A stretch of DNA of 64,000 bases from Spirilliplanes yamanashiensis (GTDB lineage Bacteria; Actinomycetota; Actinomycetes; Mycobacteriales; Micromonosporaceae), in NCBI RefSeq assembly GCF_016863475.1, contig NZ_BOOY01000028.1, forward strand, positions 62,001-126,000, written 5' to 3'. Below, piece by piece: positions 58,121-64,000 of the stretch (within the stretch, counting starts at the first letter, position 1; the number at the start of each line of letters is the position of its first letter). The notes below the pieces were generated by a model. It searched no databases. It worked only from the letters and a program-made list of their open reading frames with translations, and was not told where the DNA came from. The position numbers and the translations under genes were made by a program.

Positions 58121-58618
58121 CTAGTGTGCCGTGCCGAGGATCTCCGCGTACCGGTCGTGCAGCTCCTGCCACCCGTGGCGCAGCGCCTCCGCGCCCGCGA
58201 CCGGCTCGGGGTCCGCCCCGGCGAGCAGCGCGTCGGCGGCGTCCAGGCACAGGTGCCAGCCGGCCGCGTTCATCGGCAGCTGCCCGGGCTCGGTGACGGT
58301 GTCGCGCAGGGTGAGCCGGGTGCCGCCGCCCGGGGTGGGTTCCAGCTCCCAGCGCAGCACGTTGTCGCCCCAGGTGTGCTCCAGCAGCGACGGCGCCCGC
58401 GCCGTCACCACGGTCACCGTCAGCGGGGGCGACGGCTCGTCGTCCACCATGGTCAGCGTGGCCGGGCCGGCGGCGCCGAGGTCGCGGTCGGCGGTGTACG
58501 GGGCCCAGCGGGCCAGCAGCTCGGGGCGCACCAGGGCGGCCCACACCCGTTCGGGGCTGTGCCGCAGCTCGCGCACGAACACCAGGGTCAGGCCGTCTGC
58601 GTGGACGTCACCGGTCAT
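58121..58618 (-). CDS. SRPBCC (AHSA1-type) ligand-binding domain protein
   Basis: 165 aa helix-grip-fold protein. LTLVFVRELRHSPERVWAAL and LARWAPYT are typical of the AHSA1/SRPBCC group, as is LEPTPGGGTRLTLRDTV. The fold binds hydrophobic ligands. The ATG overlaps the ArsR stop by 4 bp, and the glycosyltransferase follows at once, forming a three-gene operon. ArsR plus SRPBCC pairs are common in actinobacteria; function unknown. Confidence 0.88.
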   Translation of the reverse strand: MTGDVHADGLTLVFVRELRHSPERVWAALVRPELLARWAPYTADRDLGAAGPATLTMVDDEPSPPLTVTVVTARAPSLLEHTWGDNVLRWELEPTPGGGTRLTLRDTVTEPGQLPMNAAGWHLCLDAADALLAGADPEPVAGAEALRHGWQELHDRYAEILGTAH

Positions 58619-58926
58619 CGTTCCTCCTCGTCGAGCAGGGTCTCCAGGGCGTCGAGGTGCCGCTCCCACAGCGCCCGGTACGGCGCCAGCCAGGCGTCCA
58701 GGTCGCGCAGCGGTCCCGGCTCGATGCGGTAGACGCGCTGCTGGGCGGCCGGGCGCGCCGTGACGAACCCGGCCTCGCGCAGCACCCGCAGGTGCTTGGA
58801 GACGGCGGGCTGGCTGACGGCGAGGGCGGCGGCGAGGTCGCCGACCGTGCGGTCGCCGCGGCGCAGGGCGTCGAGGATCCGCCGCCGGGTGGGCTCGGCG
58901 AGGACGGCGAAGGTGTCGGCAGGCAC
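58615..58926 (-). CDS. ArsR-family transcriptional repressor
   Basis: 103 aa winged-helix regulator. FAVLAEPTRRRILDALRRGD, VGDLAAALAVSQPAVSKHLR and VLREAGFVTARPAAQQRVYR are classical. It has no Cys metal site, so it is of the non-metal ArsR/SRPBCC-linked type. The GTG at 58926 is chosen because CATAGT lies 6 nt upstream. A palindrome sits between the promoter hexamers, pointing to self-repression of the three-gene operon. Confidence 0.93.
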   Translation of the reverse strand: MPADTFAVLAEPTRRRILDALRRGDRTVGDLAAALAVSQPAVSKHLRVLREAGFVTARPAAQQRVYRIEPGPLRDLDAWLAPYRALWERHLDALETLLDEEER

Positions 58927-58932
58927 CCAGCG

Positions 58933-58962
58933 ACTATGCCTCACCAGGCATATACGCGTCAA
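58933..58962 (-). promoter_or_regulatory. Promoter and operator of the arsR operon
   Basis: On the minus strand TTGACG (58962-58957) and CATAGT (58938-58933) are 18 bp apart and the GTG starts 6 nt later. Between and over them lies TATGCCTCACCAGGCATA (58935-58952), with perfect 7 bp arms and a 4 bp spacer. A further half-site AGGCAT is at 58962-58967. A repressor bound here would block the polymerase. Confidence 0.7.
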
Positions 58963-59102
58963 GGCATGTACGGAACGAGACCAACCGATCCGGCCGGCTG
59001 CGGCCGCCGCCACCGCCGTCGAGGCGACCCGGCCGGGCGCCGCGCCGGTGGTGGTCGCGCTGCCCTGACGGGTCCCCGGCGTTTCGGCGGCGGCCCGGCA
59101 GG

Positions 59103-59108
59103 CAAGAT
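59103..59108 (+). promoter_or_regulatory. Predicted leaderless -10 box CAAGAT of the gluconokinase gene
   Basis: CAAGAT is followed by TGCACGG and GTG at 59116 (7 nt). No ribosome site. Confidence 0.4.
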
Positions 59109-59115
59109 TGCACGG

Positions 59116-60618
59116 GTGGACGTCGTGATCGCGCTCGATACCGGAACCACCTCGACCAAGGCGGTCGCCGCCGGGCCGGACGGGCGGGTGCGGGCGCACG
59201 CCGACGCCGGCTACCCGCTGCAGGTGCCGGGCCCGGGCCGGGCGGAGCTCGACCCCGTTGCCATCGTCGACGCGGTGCGCTCGGCGCTGGCCGACGTGCT
59301 CACCAAGCTGCCCGACGGCGACCGGGTCGTCGCGCTCAGCCTGAGCGCCGCGATGCACGGCGTCGTGCCGCTCGACGCCGACGGGCGGCCGTGCGGGCCG
59401 CTGGTGACCTGGGCCGACGACCGCGCCGCGGAGACCGTCGGGCGGCTGCACGAGGTGGCCGCCGGCCTGCACCGGCGCACCGGCACGCCCGTGCATCCGA
59501 TGTCGCCGCTGGCGAAGCTGGCCTGGTGGCGGGAGAACGACCCCGAGCTGCTGGCCCGCGCGCACCGCTGGGGCGGGGTGAAAGACCTGCAGATCGCGGC
59601 CGTCTGCGGGCCCGGGCTGCCGATCGACCTGTCCAGCGCCGCCACCACCGGCCTGTACGACATCATGTCCCGCCGCTGGGACGACGAGGCCCTCGCCGTC
59701 ACCGGGGTGCGCCACGACCAGCTGCCCGAGGTGGTGTCCACCACGCACCGGCTCAAGCCGCTGCCCGACCTGGGCGTCGGCGACGTGCCGGTCATCATCG
59801 GGGCCGCCGACGGCCCGCTGGCCAACCTCGGGCTCGGCGCCGTCGCGCCCGGCGTCGCGGCCGTGTCGCTCGGCACCAGCGGCGCCCTGCGGGTCATGAC
59901 GGACCGGCCCGCCGTCGACGACGACCTGCGGCTGTTCTGCTACCCGCTCACCGACGACCACTGGGTGCTCGGCGGCGCGGTCAACAACGCCGGCTCGGTG
60001 CTGCGCTGGGCCCGCGACGCGTTCGAGGCGTCCGAGCAGGAGCTCATCGAGGAGGCCGCCGCGGAACCCGTCGGCGCCGAAGGGCTGCTGTGCCTGCCGT
60101 ACCTGCTGGGCGAGCGCGCCCCGTGGTGGCGGGCCGGGCTGCGCGGGGCGTACCTGGGGCTGCGCCGCGACCACAATCGCGGCCACCTCGTCCGGGCCGC
60201 CGTCGAGGGCGTGTGCCAGCAGCTCGCGCTCGTCCGCGACGCCGTGCGGGCCGCCGGGGTCGAGGTGCGGGAGATCCGGGCCACCGGCGGGGCGGTCGCG
60301 TCGCCGTTCTGGGTCGAGACGCTCGCCGCCGCGCTCGACCAGCCGGTGCGCACCGCCGCGTCGCCGGAGGGCACCGGCGTCGGCGCCTGCCTGCTCGCGT
60401 TCCACGCCCTCGGCGTGCTGCCCGACCTGGACGCCACCGCCGACCTGGTCGCCCTGAACGAGCCGGTCGGGCCGGACCCGGCGGCCGCCGCCCGGTACGC
60501 GCGGATGCGCCCGCTGGTCGAGCGGGCCACCCTGGCCATCGCCGACGTGCTCGCCGAGCTGGACGACATCTCCGACACCCGGGCGCCCGGCGCGGAGCGG
60601 ACCGCCGCGAAGGAGTAG
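59116..60618 (+). CDS. FGGY-family carbohydrate kinase, probably gluconokinase
   Basis: 500 aa sugar kinase. The N-terminal ATP-binding start is IALDTGTTSTKAVAAGPDG, followed by LSAAMHGVVPLD and TWADDRA. The C-terminal half has GAADGPLANLGLGAVAPGVA and SLGTSGALRVM, which fit gluconokinases better than xylulokinases or glycerol kinases; the active-site Asp is in GAADG. It would phosphorylate gluconate to 6-phosphogluconate. No gluconate transporter is adjacent. Start at GTG 59116. Confidence 0.86.
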   Translation: MDVVIALDTGTTSTKAVAAGPDGRVRAHADAGYPLQVPGPGRAELDPVAIVDAVRSALADVLTKLPDGDRVVALSLSAAMHGVVPLDADGRPCGPLVTWADDRAAETVGRLHEVAAGLHRRTGTPVHPMSPLAKLAWWRENDPELLARAHRWGGVKDLQIAAVCGPGLPIDLSSAATTGLYDIMSRRWDDEALAVTGVRHDQLPEVVSTTHRLKPLPDLGVGDVPVIIGAADGPLANLGLGAVAPGVAAVSLGTSGALRVMTDRPAVDDDLRLFCYPLTDDHWVLGGAVNNAGSVLRWARDAFEASEQELIEEAAAEPVGAEGLLCLPYLLGERAPWWRAGLRGAYLGLRRDHNRGHLVRAAVEGVCQQLALVRDAVRAAGVEVREIRATGGAVASPFWVETLAAALDQPVRTAASPEGTGVGACLLAFHALGVLPDLDATADLVALNEPVGPDPAAAARYARMRPLVERATLAIADVLAELDDISDTRAPGAERTAAKE

Positions 60619-60634
60619 GGCGGGTCGCGTCACG

Positions 60635-60640
60635 TTGACG
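60635..60640 (+). promoter_or_regulatory. Possible -35 element TTGACG of the cobalamin operon
   Basis: TTGACG is a good -35 hexamer. A weak -10 (GAGGGT, 60659-60664) lies 18 bp downstream, which would start transcription near 60671, at the closing helix of the riboswitch. Confidence 0.35.
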
Positions 60641-60658
60641 CCGTCACGCCGGGTGGGG

Positions 60659-60772
60659 GAGGGTGGTCGGCGAGCGGTCGCGGAGGAACCCGGTGAAAGT
60701 CCGGGACGGTCCCGCCACTGTGACCGGGCGCGCGCCCGGGAGCCAGGAACTCCGGCCGCTCGCAGCACCCTC
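60659..60772 (+). promoter_or_regulatory. Cobalamin riboswitch
   Basis: The conserved core is plain: GGAACCCGGTGAAAGTCC, then CGGTCCCGCCACTGTGA, then the B12 box AGCCAGGAACTCCGG. Closing helices can be drawn: CGAGCGG (60671-60677) with CCGCTCG (60756-60762), CGGAG (60681-60685) with CTCCG (60750-60754), and GAGGGTG (60659-60665) with CACCCTC (60766-60772). It lies 57 bp before the chelatase gene and should switch off the operon when adenosylcobalamin is plentiful. A weaker hairpin at 60781-60800 may be the expression platform. Confidence 0.95.
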
Positions 60773-60828
60773 ACTTCGGACGCGGGCGTGGACACCCGCG
60801 GAAGGGATCCGCGCATGCCGTCGCGCCG

Positions 60829-62865
60829 ATGCGGGCGATGACCCCGTACCCGTTCGCCGCCGTCGTCGGCCTCGACGACCTCCGCCTGGCCCTGCTGCTC
60901 ACCGCCGTGTCGCCCGCCGTGGGCGGGGTGCTGGTGCGCGGCGAGAAGGGCACCGCCAAGTCCACCGTGGTCCGCGCGCTCGCGGCGCTGCTGCCGGGCG
61001 TCGACGTGGTCGCCGGGTGCCGGTTCGCCTGCGACCCCGCCGCCCCGGACGCCGCCTGCCCGGACGGCCCGCACGCCGCGCCCGTCGCCGCCACCCGGCC
61101 CGCCCGCCTGGTCGAGCTGCCGGTCGGCGCCACCGAGGACCGGGTCGTCGGCACGCTGGACATCCGGCGCGCCCTCGCCGACGGCGTCACGGCGTACGAG
61201 CCGGGCCTGCTCGCCGCCGCCCACCGCGGGGTGCTCTACGTCGACGAGGTCAACCTGTTGCCCGACCACCTCGTGGACCTGCTGCTGGACGCCGCCGCGA
61301 TGGGCCGCGCCCACGTCGAGCGCGACGGCCTCAGCGTCCAGCACGCCGCCCGGTTCCTGCTGGTCGGCACGATGAACCCGGAGGAGGGCGAGCCGCGCCC
61401 GCAGCTGGTCGACCGGTTCGGCCTGGTGGTGACCGTGCGCGCGCCGCGCGAGCCCGGCGCCCGGGCCGAGGTGGTGCGCCGCCGGCTGGCGTACGACGCC
61501 GACCCGGCCGGGTTCGCCGCGCGCTGGGCCGGCGCGGACGACGCGCTGGCCGTGCGCATCGCCGACGCCCGGCGCCGGCTGCCCGGCGTGCTGCTGCCCG
61601 ACGCCCAGCTCGACCGGATCGCGCGCATCTGCGTCGAGTACGGCGTGGACGGGATGCGCGCCGACATCGTGGTGGCCCGGGCCGCGGTCGCGCTGGCCGC
61701 CTGGCACGGCCACGACACTGTCACCGCCGACGACATCCGCGACGCCGCCCGGCTCGCCCTGCCGCACCGGCGGCGCCGCGACCCGCTCGACCCGCCCGGC
61801 ACCGACGAGCAGAAGCTTGACGACCTGCTGGAACGCGACGCCGCCGACCACCCCGACGAGCCGCCGCCCGGCGACTCCGACGGCGACGAGGACCCGCAGC
61901 CGCCCCCGCCCGGCGGCGGCGGCCCGAATCCGGACGACCCCGGCCCGGATGACGGCGGCCCCGACGGCGGTCCCGGCGGCGGTCCCGGCGGCGGCGCGCC
62001 TGCACCAACCGACGGCGCAGCGACGCCGGACGGCGACCCGGCCGGTGACCCCGGCGGCGACCCGGGCGACGCCGACCGCCCCGACCCGCGGCCCGCCCCG
62101 CAGCCCGTCGGCGCGCCCGCCGCCGCCGGACCCGCCTACCGCCCCCGCGCCCTGCGCCTGGCCGCCCGCGGCGACGGCGGCCACGCCGGCCGCCGCTCGC
62201 CCGCCTACGCCCGCCGGGGCCGGATCGTCCGGTCCCGGGCCCCGCGCGGCGACCGGCTCACCGGCGCGGTGCACCTGCCCGCCACCCTGCGCGCGGCGGC
62301 CCAGCGCGGCGCCCGCCGGGCGACCGTGGCGGACCTGCGCGAGGCCGTCCACGTCGGCCGGGAGGCGAACCTGGTGCTGTTCGTCGTCGACGCCTCCGGC
62401 TCGATGGCGGCCCGGCGCCGGATGACCGTCGTCAAGACGGCCGTGCTGTCGCTGCTGCGCGACGCGTACCAGCGGCGCGACCGGGTCGGCATGATCACCT
62501 TCCGGGGCCGGACGGCCGAGGCGGTGCTGCCGCCCACGTCCAGCCACGAGGTGGGCGTCGCCCGGCTCGCCGACCTGCGCACCGGCGGGCGTACCCCGCT
62601 GGCCGCCGGCCTGCGCACCGCGGCCGCGACCCTCGCCACCGAGCGCCGCCGCGACCCGCGGCGGCGGGCCCTGCTCGTGGTCGTCACCGACGGGCGCGCC
62701 ACCAGCGGCCCGGATCCGGTGACCGTGGCCGGCGCCCTCGCCGGGGTGGCCGCCGTCGTCGTGGACTGCGAGTCGGGGCCGGTCCGGCTCGGGCTGGCCG
62801 GGCGGCTCGCCGCCGCGCTGTCGGCCGACTGCATCCCGCTGGAGCACCTGGAGAGGGCCGCCTGA
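60829..62865 (+). CDS. Cobalto-/magnesium-chelatase ATPase fused to VWA domain
   Basis: 678 aa fusion of chelatase I-type and D-type subunits. The AAA+ half has Walker A with Lys44 (RGEKGTAKST), GTLDIRRAL, Walker B GVLYVDEVNLLPDH and LLVGTMNPEEG. A Pro/Gly/Asp-rich linker (about 340-430) leads to a VWA domain with a MIDAS starting at Asp521 (VVDASGSMAARRR) and TDGRATSG. Under a cobalamin riboswitch and before cobO and cobB, it is most likely the motor of cobalt insertion together with a CobN-type subunit not in this window. ATG 60829 and 60838 are both possible starts. Confidence 0.92.
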   Translation: MRAMTPYPFAAVVGLDDLRLALLLTAVSPAVGGVLVRGEKGTAKSTVVRALAALLPGVDVVAGCRFACDPAAPDAACPDGPHAAPVAATRPARLVELPVGATEDRVVGTLDIRRALADGVTAYEPGLLAAAHRGVLYVDEVNLLPDHLVDLLLDAAAMGRAHVERDGLSVQHAARFLLVGTMNPEEGEPRPQLVDRFGLVVTVRAPREPGARAEVVRRRLAYDADPAGFAARWAGADDALAVRIADARRRLPGVLLPDAQLDRIARICVEYGVDGMRADIVVARAAVALAAWHGHDTVTADDIRDAARLALPHRRRRDPLDPPGTDEQKLDDLLERDAADHPDEPPPGDSDGDEDPQPPPPGGGGPNPDDPGPDDGGPDGGPGGGPGGGAPAPTDGAATPDGDPAGDPGGDPGDADRPDPRPAPQPVGAPAAAGPAYRPRALRLAARGDGGHAGRRSPAYARRGRIVRSRAPRGDRLTGAVHLPATLRAAAQRGARRATVADLREAVHVGREANLVLFVVDASGSMAARRRMTVVKTAVLSLLRDAYQRRDRVGMITFRGRTAEAVLPPTSSHEVGVARLADLRTGGRTPLAAGLRTAAATLATERRRDPRRRALLVVVTDGRATSGPDPVTVAGALAGVAAVVVDCESGPVRLGLAGRLAAALSADCIPLEHLERAA

Positions 62866-63449
62866 TGCCGCAGGGGAAGGTCGAGGTCGTCCCGGACGAC
62901 GGGCTGACGACCCGCCAGCGCCGCCGCCAGGCCGTGCTGGCCGTGCACACCGGGCACGGCAAGGGCAAGTCGACGGCCGCGTTCGGGATGGCGCTGCGCG
63001 CGTGGAGCCAGGGCTGGCCGATCGGCGTGTTCCAGTTCGTGAAGAGCCAGAAGTGGCGGGTCGGCGAGGAGGCCGCCATGCGGCAGCTCGGCAACGTCAC
63101 CTGGCACAAGATGGGCGAGGGCTGGTCGTGGATCCAGCGCGCCGGCACCGAGCGCGACCACGCCGCCGAGGCCGCCGAGGGCTGGGCGCAGATCAAGCGG
63201 GACCTGGCCGCCGAGACGTACCGCTTCTACGTGCTGGACGAGTTCACGTACCCGATGAAGTGGGGGTGGGTCGACGTCGCCGACGTGGTGGCGACCCTGC
63301 GGGAGCGCCCCGGCACCCAGCACGTGGTGGTCACCGGCCGGGACGCGCACCCGGACCTGCTGGCCGCCGCCGACCTGGTCACCGAGATGACGAAGGTCAA
63401 GCACCCGATGGACGCGGGCCGCAAGGGCCAGGCGGGCATCGAGTGGTGA
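62865..63449 (+). CDS. cobO: Cob(I)yrinic acid a,c-diamide adenosyltransferase
   Basis: 194 aa CobA/CobO/BtuR-type enzyme that adds the adenosyl group from ATP to the corrinoid cobalt. P-loop HTGHGKGKSTAAFGMALRA, then FQFVKSQKWRVGEE, FYVLDEFTYPMKWGWVDV and VVTGRDAHPDLLAAADLVTE. The length fits CobO. Its ATG shares one base with the chelatase stop (TGATG), and its stop overlaps the next gene by 4 bp. Confidence 0.96.
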   Translation: MPQGKVEVVPDDGLTTRQRRRQAVLAVHTGHGKGKSTAAFGMALRAWSQGWPIGVFQFVKSQKWRVGEEAAMRQLGNVTWHKMGEGWSWIQRAGTERDHAAEAAEGWAQIKRDLAAETYRFYVLDEFTYPMKWGWVDVADVVATLRERPGTQHVVVTGRDAHPDLLAAADLVTEMTKVKHPMDAGRKGQAGIEW

Positions 63450-64000
63450 TCCCGCGCGTCGTCGTGGCGGCGCCCGCGTCCGGCCACGGCAAGACCACCG
63501 TCGCGACGGGGCTGCTGGCCGCGTTCGCCGCCCGGGGCACCCGGGTCGCCCCGTTCAAGGTCGGCCCCGACTACATCGACCCCGGCTACCACGCCTTGGC
63601 CGCCGGCCGGCCGGGCCGCAACCTCGACCCGGTCATGGTCGGCGAGGACACCGTGGCGCCGCTGTTCGCCCACGGCGCCGCCGGCGCGGACCTGGCCGTC
63701 GTCGAGGGCGTCATGGGCCTGTACGACGGGCGGGTCGGCGGCGGCGACACCGGCTCTACCGCGCACGTCGCCCGGCTGCTGGACGCCCCGATCGTGCTGG
63801 TCGTGGACGCCGCCGCGCAGGGCCGCTCGGTGGCCGCCCTGGTGCACGGCTTCCGCAGCTTCGGCGACGCCCGCATCGCCGGGGTCATCCTGAACCGGGT
63901 CGGCTCCGACCGGCACGAGTCGCTGCTGCGCGACGCGTGCGAGGAGGTCGGCACGCCCGTGTTCGGGGCGCTGCGCCGCGCCGACGCGGTCGCCGCCCCG
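63446..64000 (+). CDS. cobB: Cobyrinate a,c-diamide synthase (3' truncated by window end)
   Basis: The first 185 residues are present; the gene runs off the window without a stop. The P-loop-like start RVVVAAPASGHGKTTVATGL and FKVGPDYIDPGYH, EGVMGLYDG, GSTAHVARLL and VVDAAAQGRS mark CobB/CbiA, which amidates the a and c side chains of cobyrinic acid using glutamine. Family members are about 450 aa, so the glutamine amidotransferase half is missing here. The GTG overlaps the cobO stop (GTGA). Confidence 0.94.
   Translation, partial: MIPRVVVAAPASGHGKTTVATGLLAAFAARGTRVAPFKVGPDYIDPGYHALAAGRPGRNLDPVMVGEDTVAPLFAHGAAGADLAVVEGVMGLYDGRVGGGDTGSTAHVARLLDAPIVLVVDAAAQGRSVAALVHGFRSFGDARIAGVILNRVGSDRHESLLRDACEEVGTPVFGALRRADAVAAP

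Noticed and set aside
56865-58926. Edge of a natural-product gene cluster
   Set aside because: A GT1 glycosyltransferase alone is not enough; there are no polyketide, peptide or terpene synthases, and both sides are housekeeping genes.

Overview
This 64 kb window is a piece of a very GC-rich actinobacterial chromosome. The frequent GTG starts, 1 to 4 bp stop/start overlaps, GlgE-type alpha-glucan genes, F420-type pyridoxamine-oxidase-like protein, polyphosphate glucokinase and many signalling proteins fit Micromonosporaceae (Actinoplanes/Catellatospora-like). The family is inferred from gene content; the genus cannot be read from the sequence. I see no tRNA, rRNA, insertion sequence, prophage or CRISPR array, so this looks like ordinary chromosomal backbone rich in regulators.

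Layout. 1-6.3 kb: three tandem membrane Ser/Thr kinases sharing one cysteine-containing ectodomain. 6.3-15.7 kb: Tex, a zinc dehydrogenase, two membrane proteins (one ABA4-like), a NarL-type two-component pair, a small ATPase-LuxR regulator, a PP2C phosphatase and a HAD hydrolase. 15.7-23 kb: the minus-strand operon glgE-treS-mak-glgB, a complete route from trehalose through maltose-1-phosphate to branched alpha-glucan. 23-27.9 kb: a MarR/spermidine-synthase-like pair divergent from an MMPL exporter and a PPOX-type protein, then polyphosphate glucokinase. 28-36.4 kb: a secreted subtilase with a Trp-rich repeat tail overlapping a GGDEF/EAL gene, a SigB/SigF-type sigma factor, a general-stress protein, a PAP2 phosphatase and a secreted glucosaminidase. 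36.4-47.6 kb: a CHASE/PAS histidine kinase with a convergent single-domain receiver, an aldo/keto reductase, HrpA helicase, a second GGDEF/EAL protein, a small hypothetical and a secreted LamG-like protein. 47.6-55.4 kb (minus strand): a 67-aa peptide gene with a RiPP-leader-like N-terminus, a CarH-like B12-binding protein coupled to a PAS-GAF-SpoIIE phosphatase, exonuclease III, a 43-aa membrane peptide, a third GGDEF/EAL protein and a tandem universal stress protein. 55.5-64 kb: citrate synthase, an ArsR-SRPBCC-glycosyltransferase operon, gluconokinase, and a cobalamin-riboswitch-led operon (chelatase, cobO, cobB) that runs off the end.

Two points stand out. First, the B12-binding protein at 48067-49113 keeps the W-x9-EH photosensory motif of CarH but has no MerR DNA-binding domain; instead it is translationally coupled to a PP2C phosphatase of the kind that drives partner switching, suggesting a light or B12 input into a stress or sigma-factor pathway. 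Second, at least ten genes have a TAnnnT-like -10 box ending exactly 6-7 nt before a GTG or ATG with no Shine-Dalgarno sequence, the signature of leaderless transcription; this decides several start codons used here.
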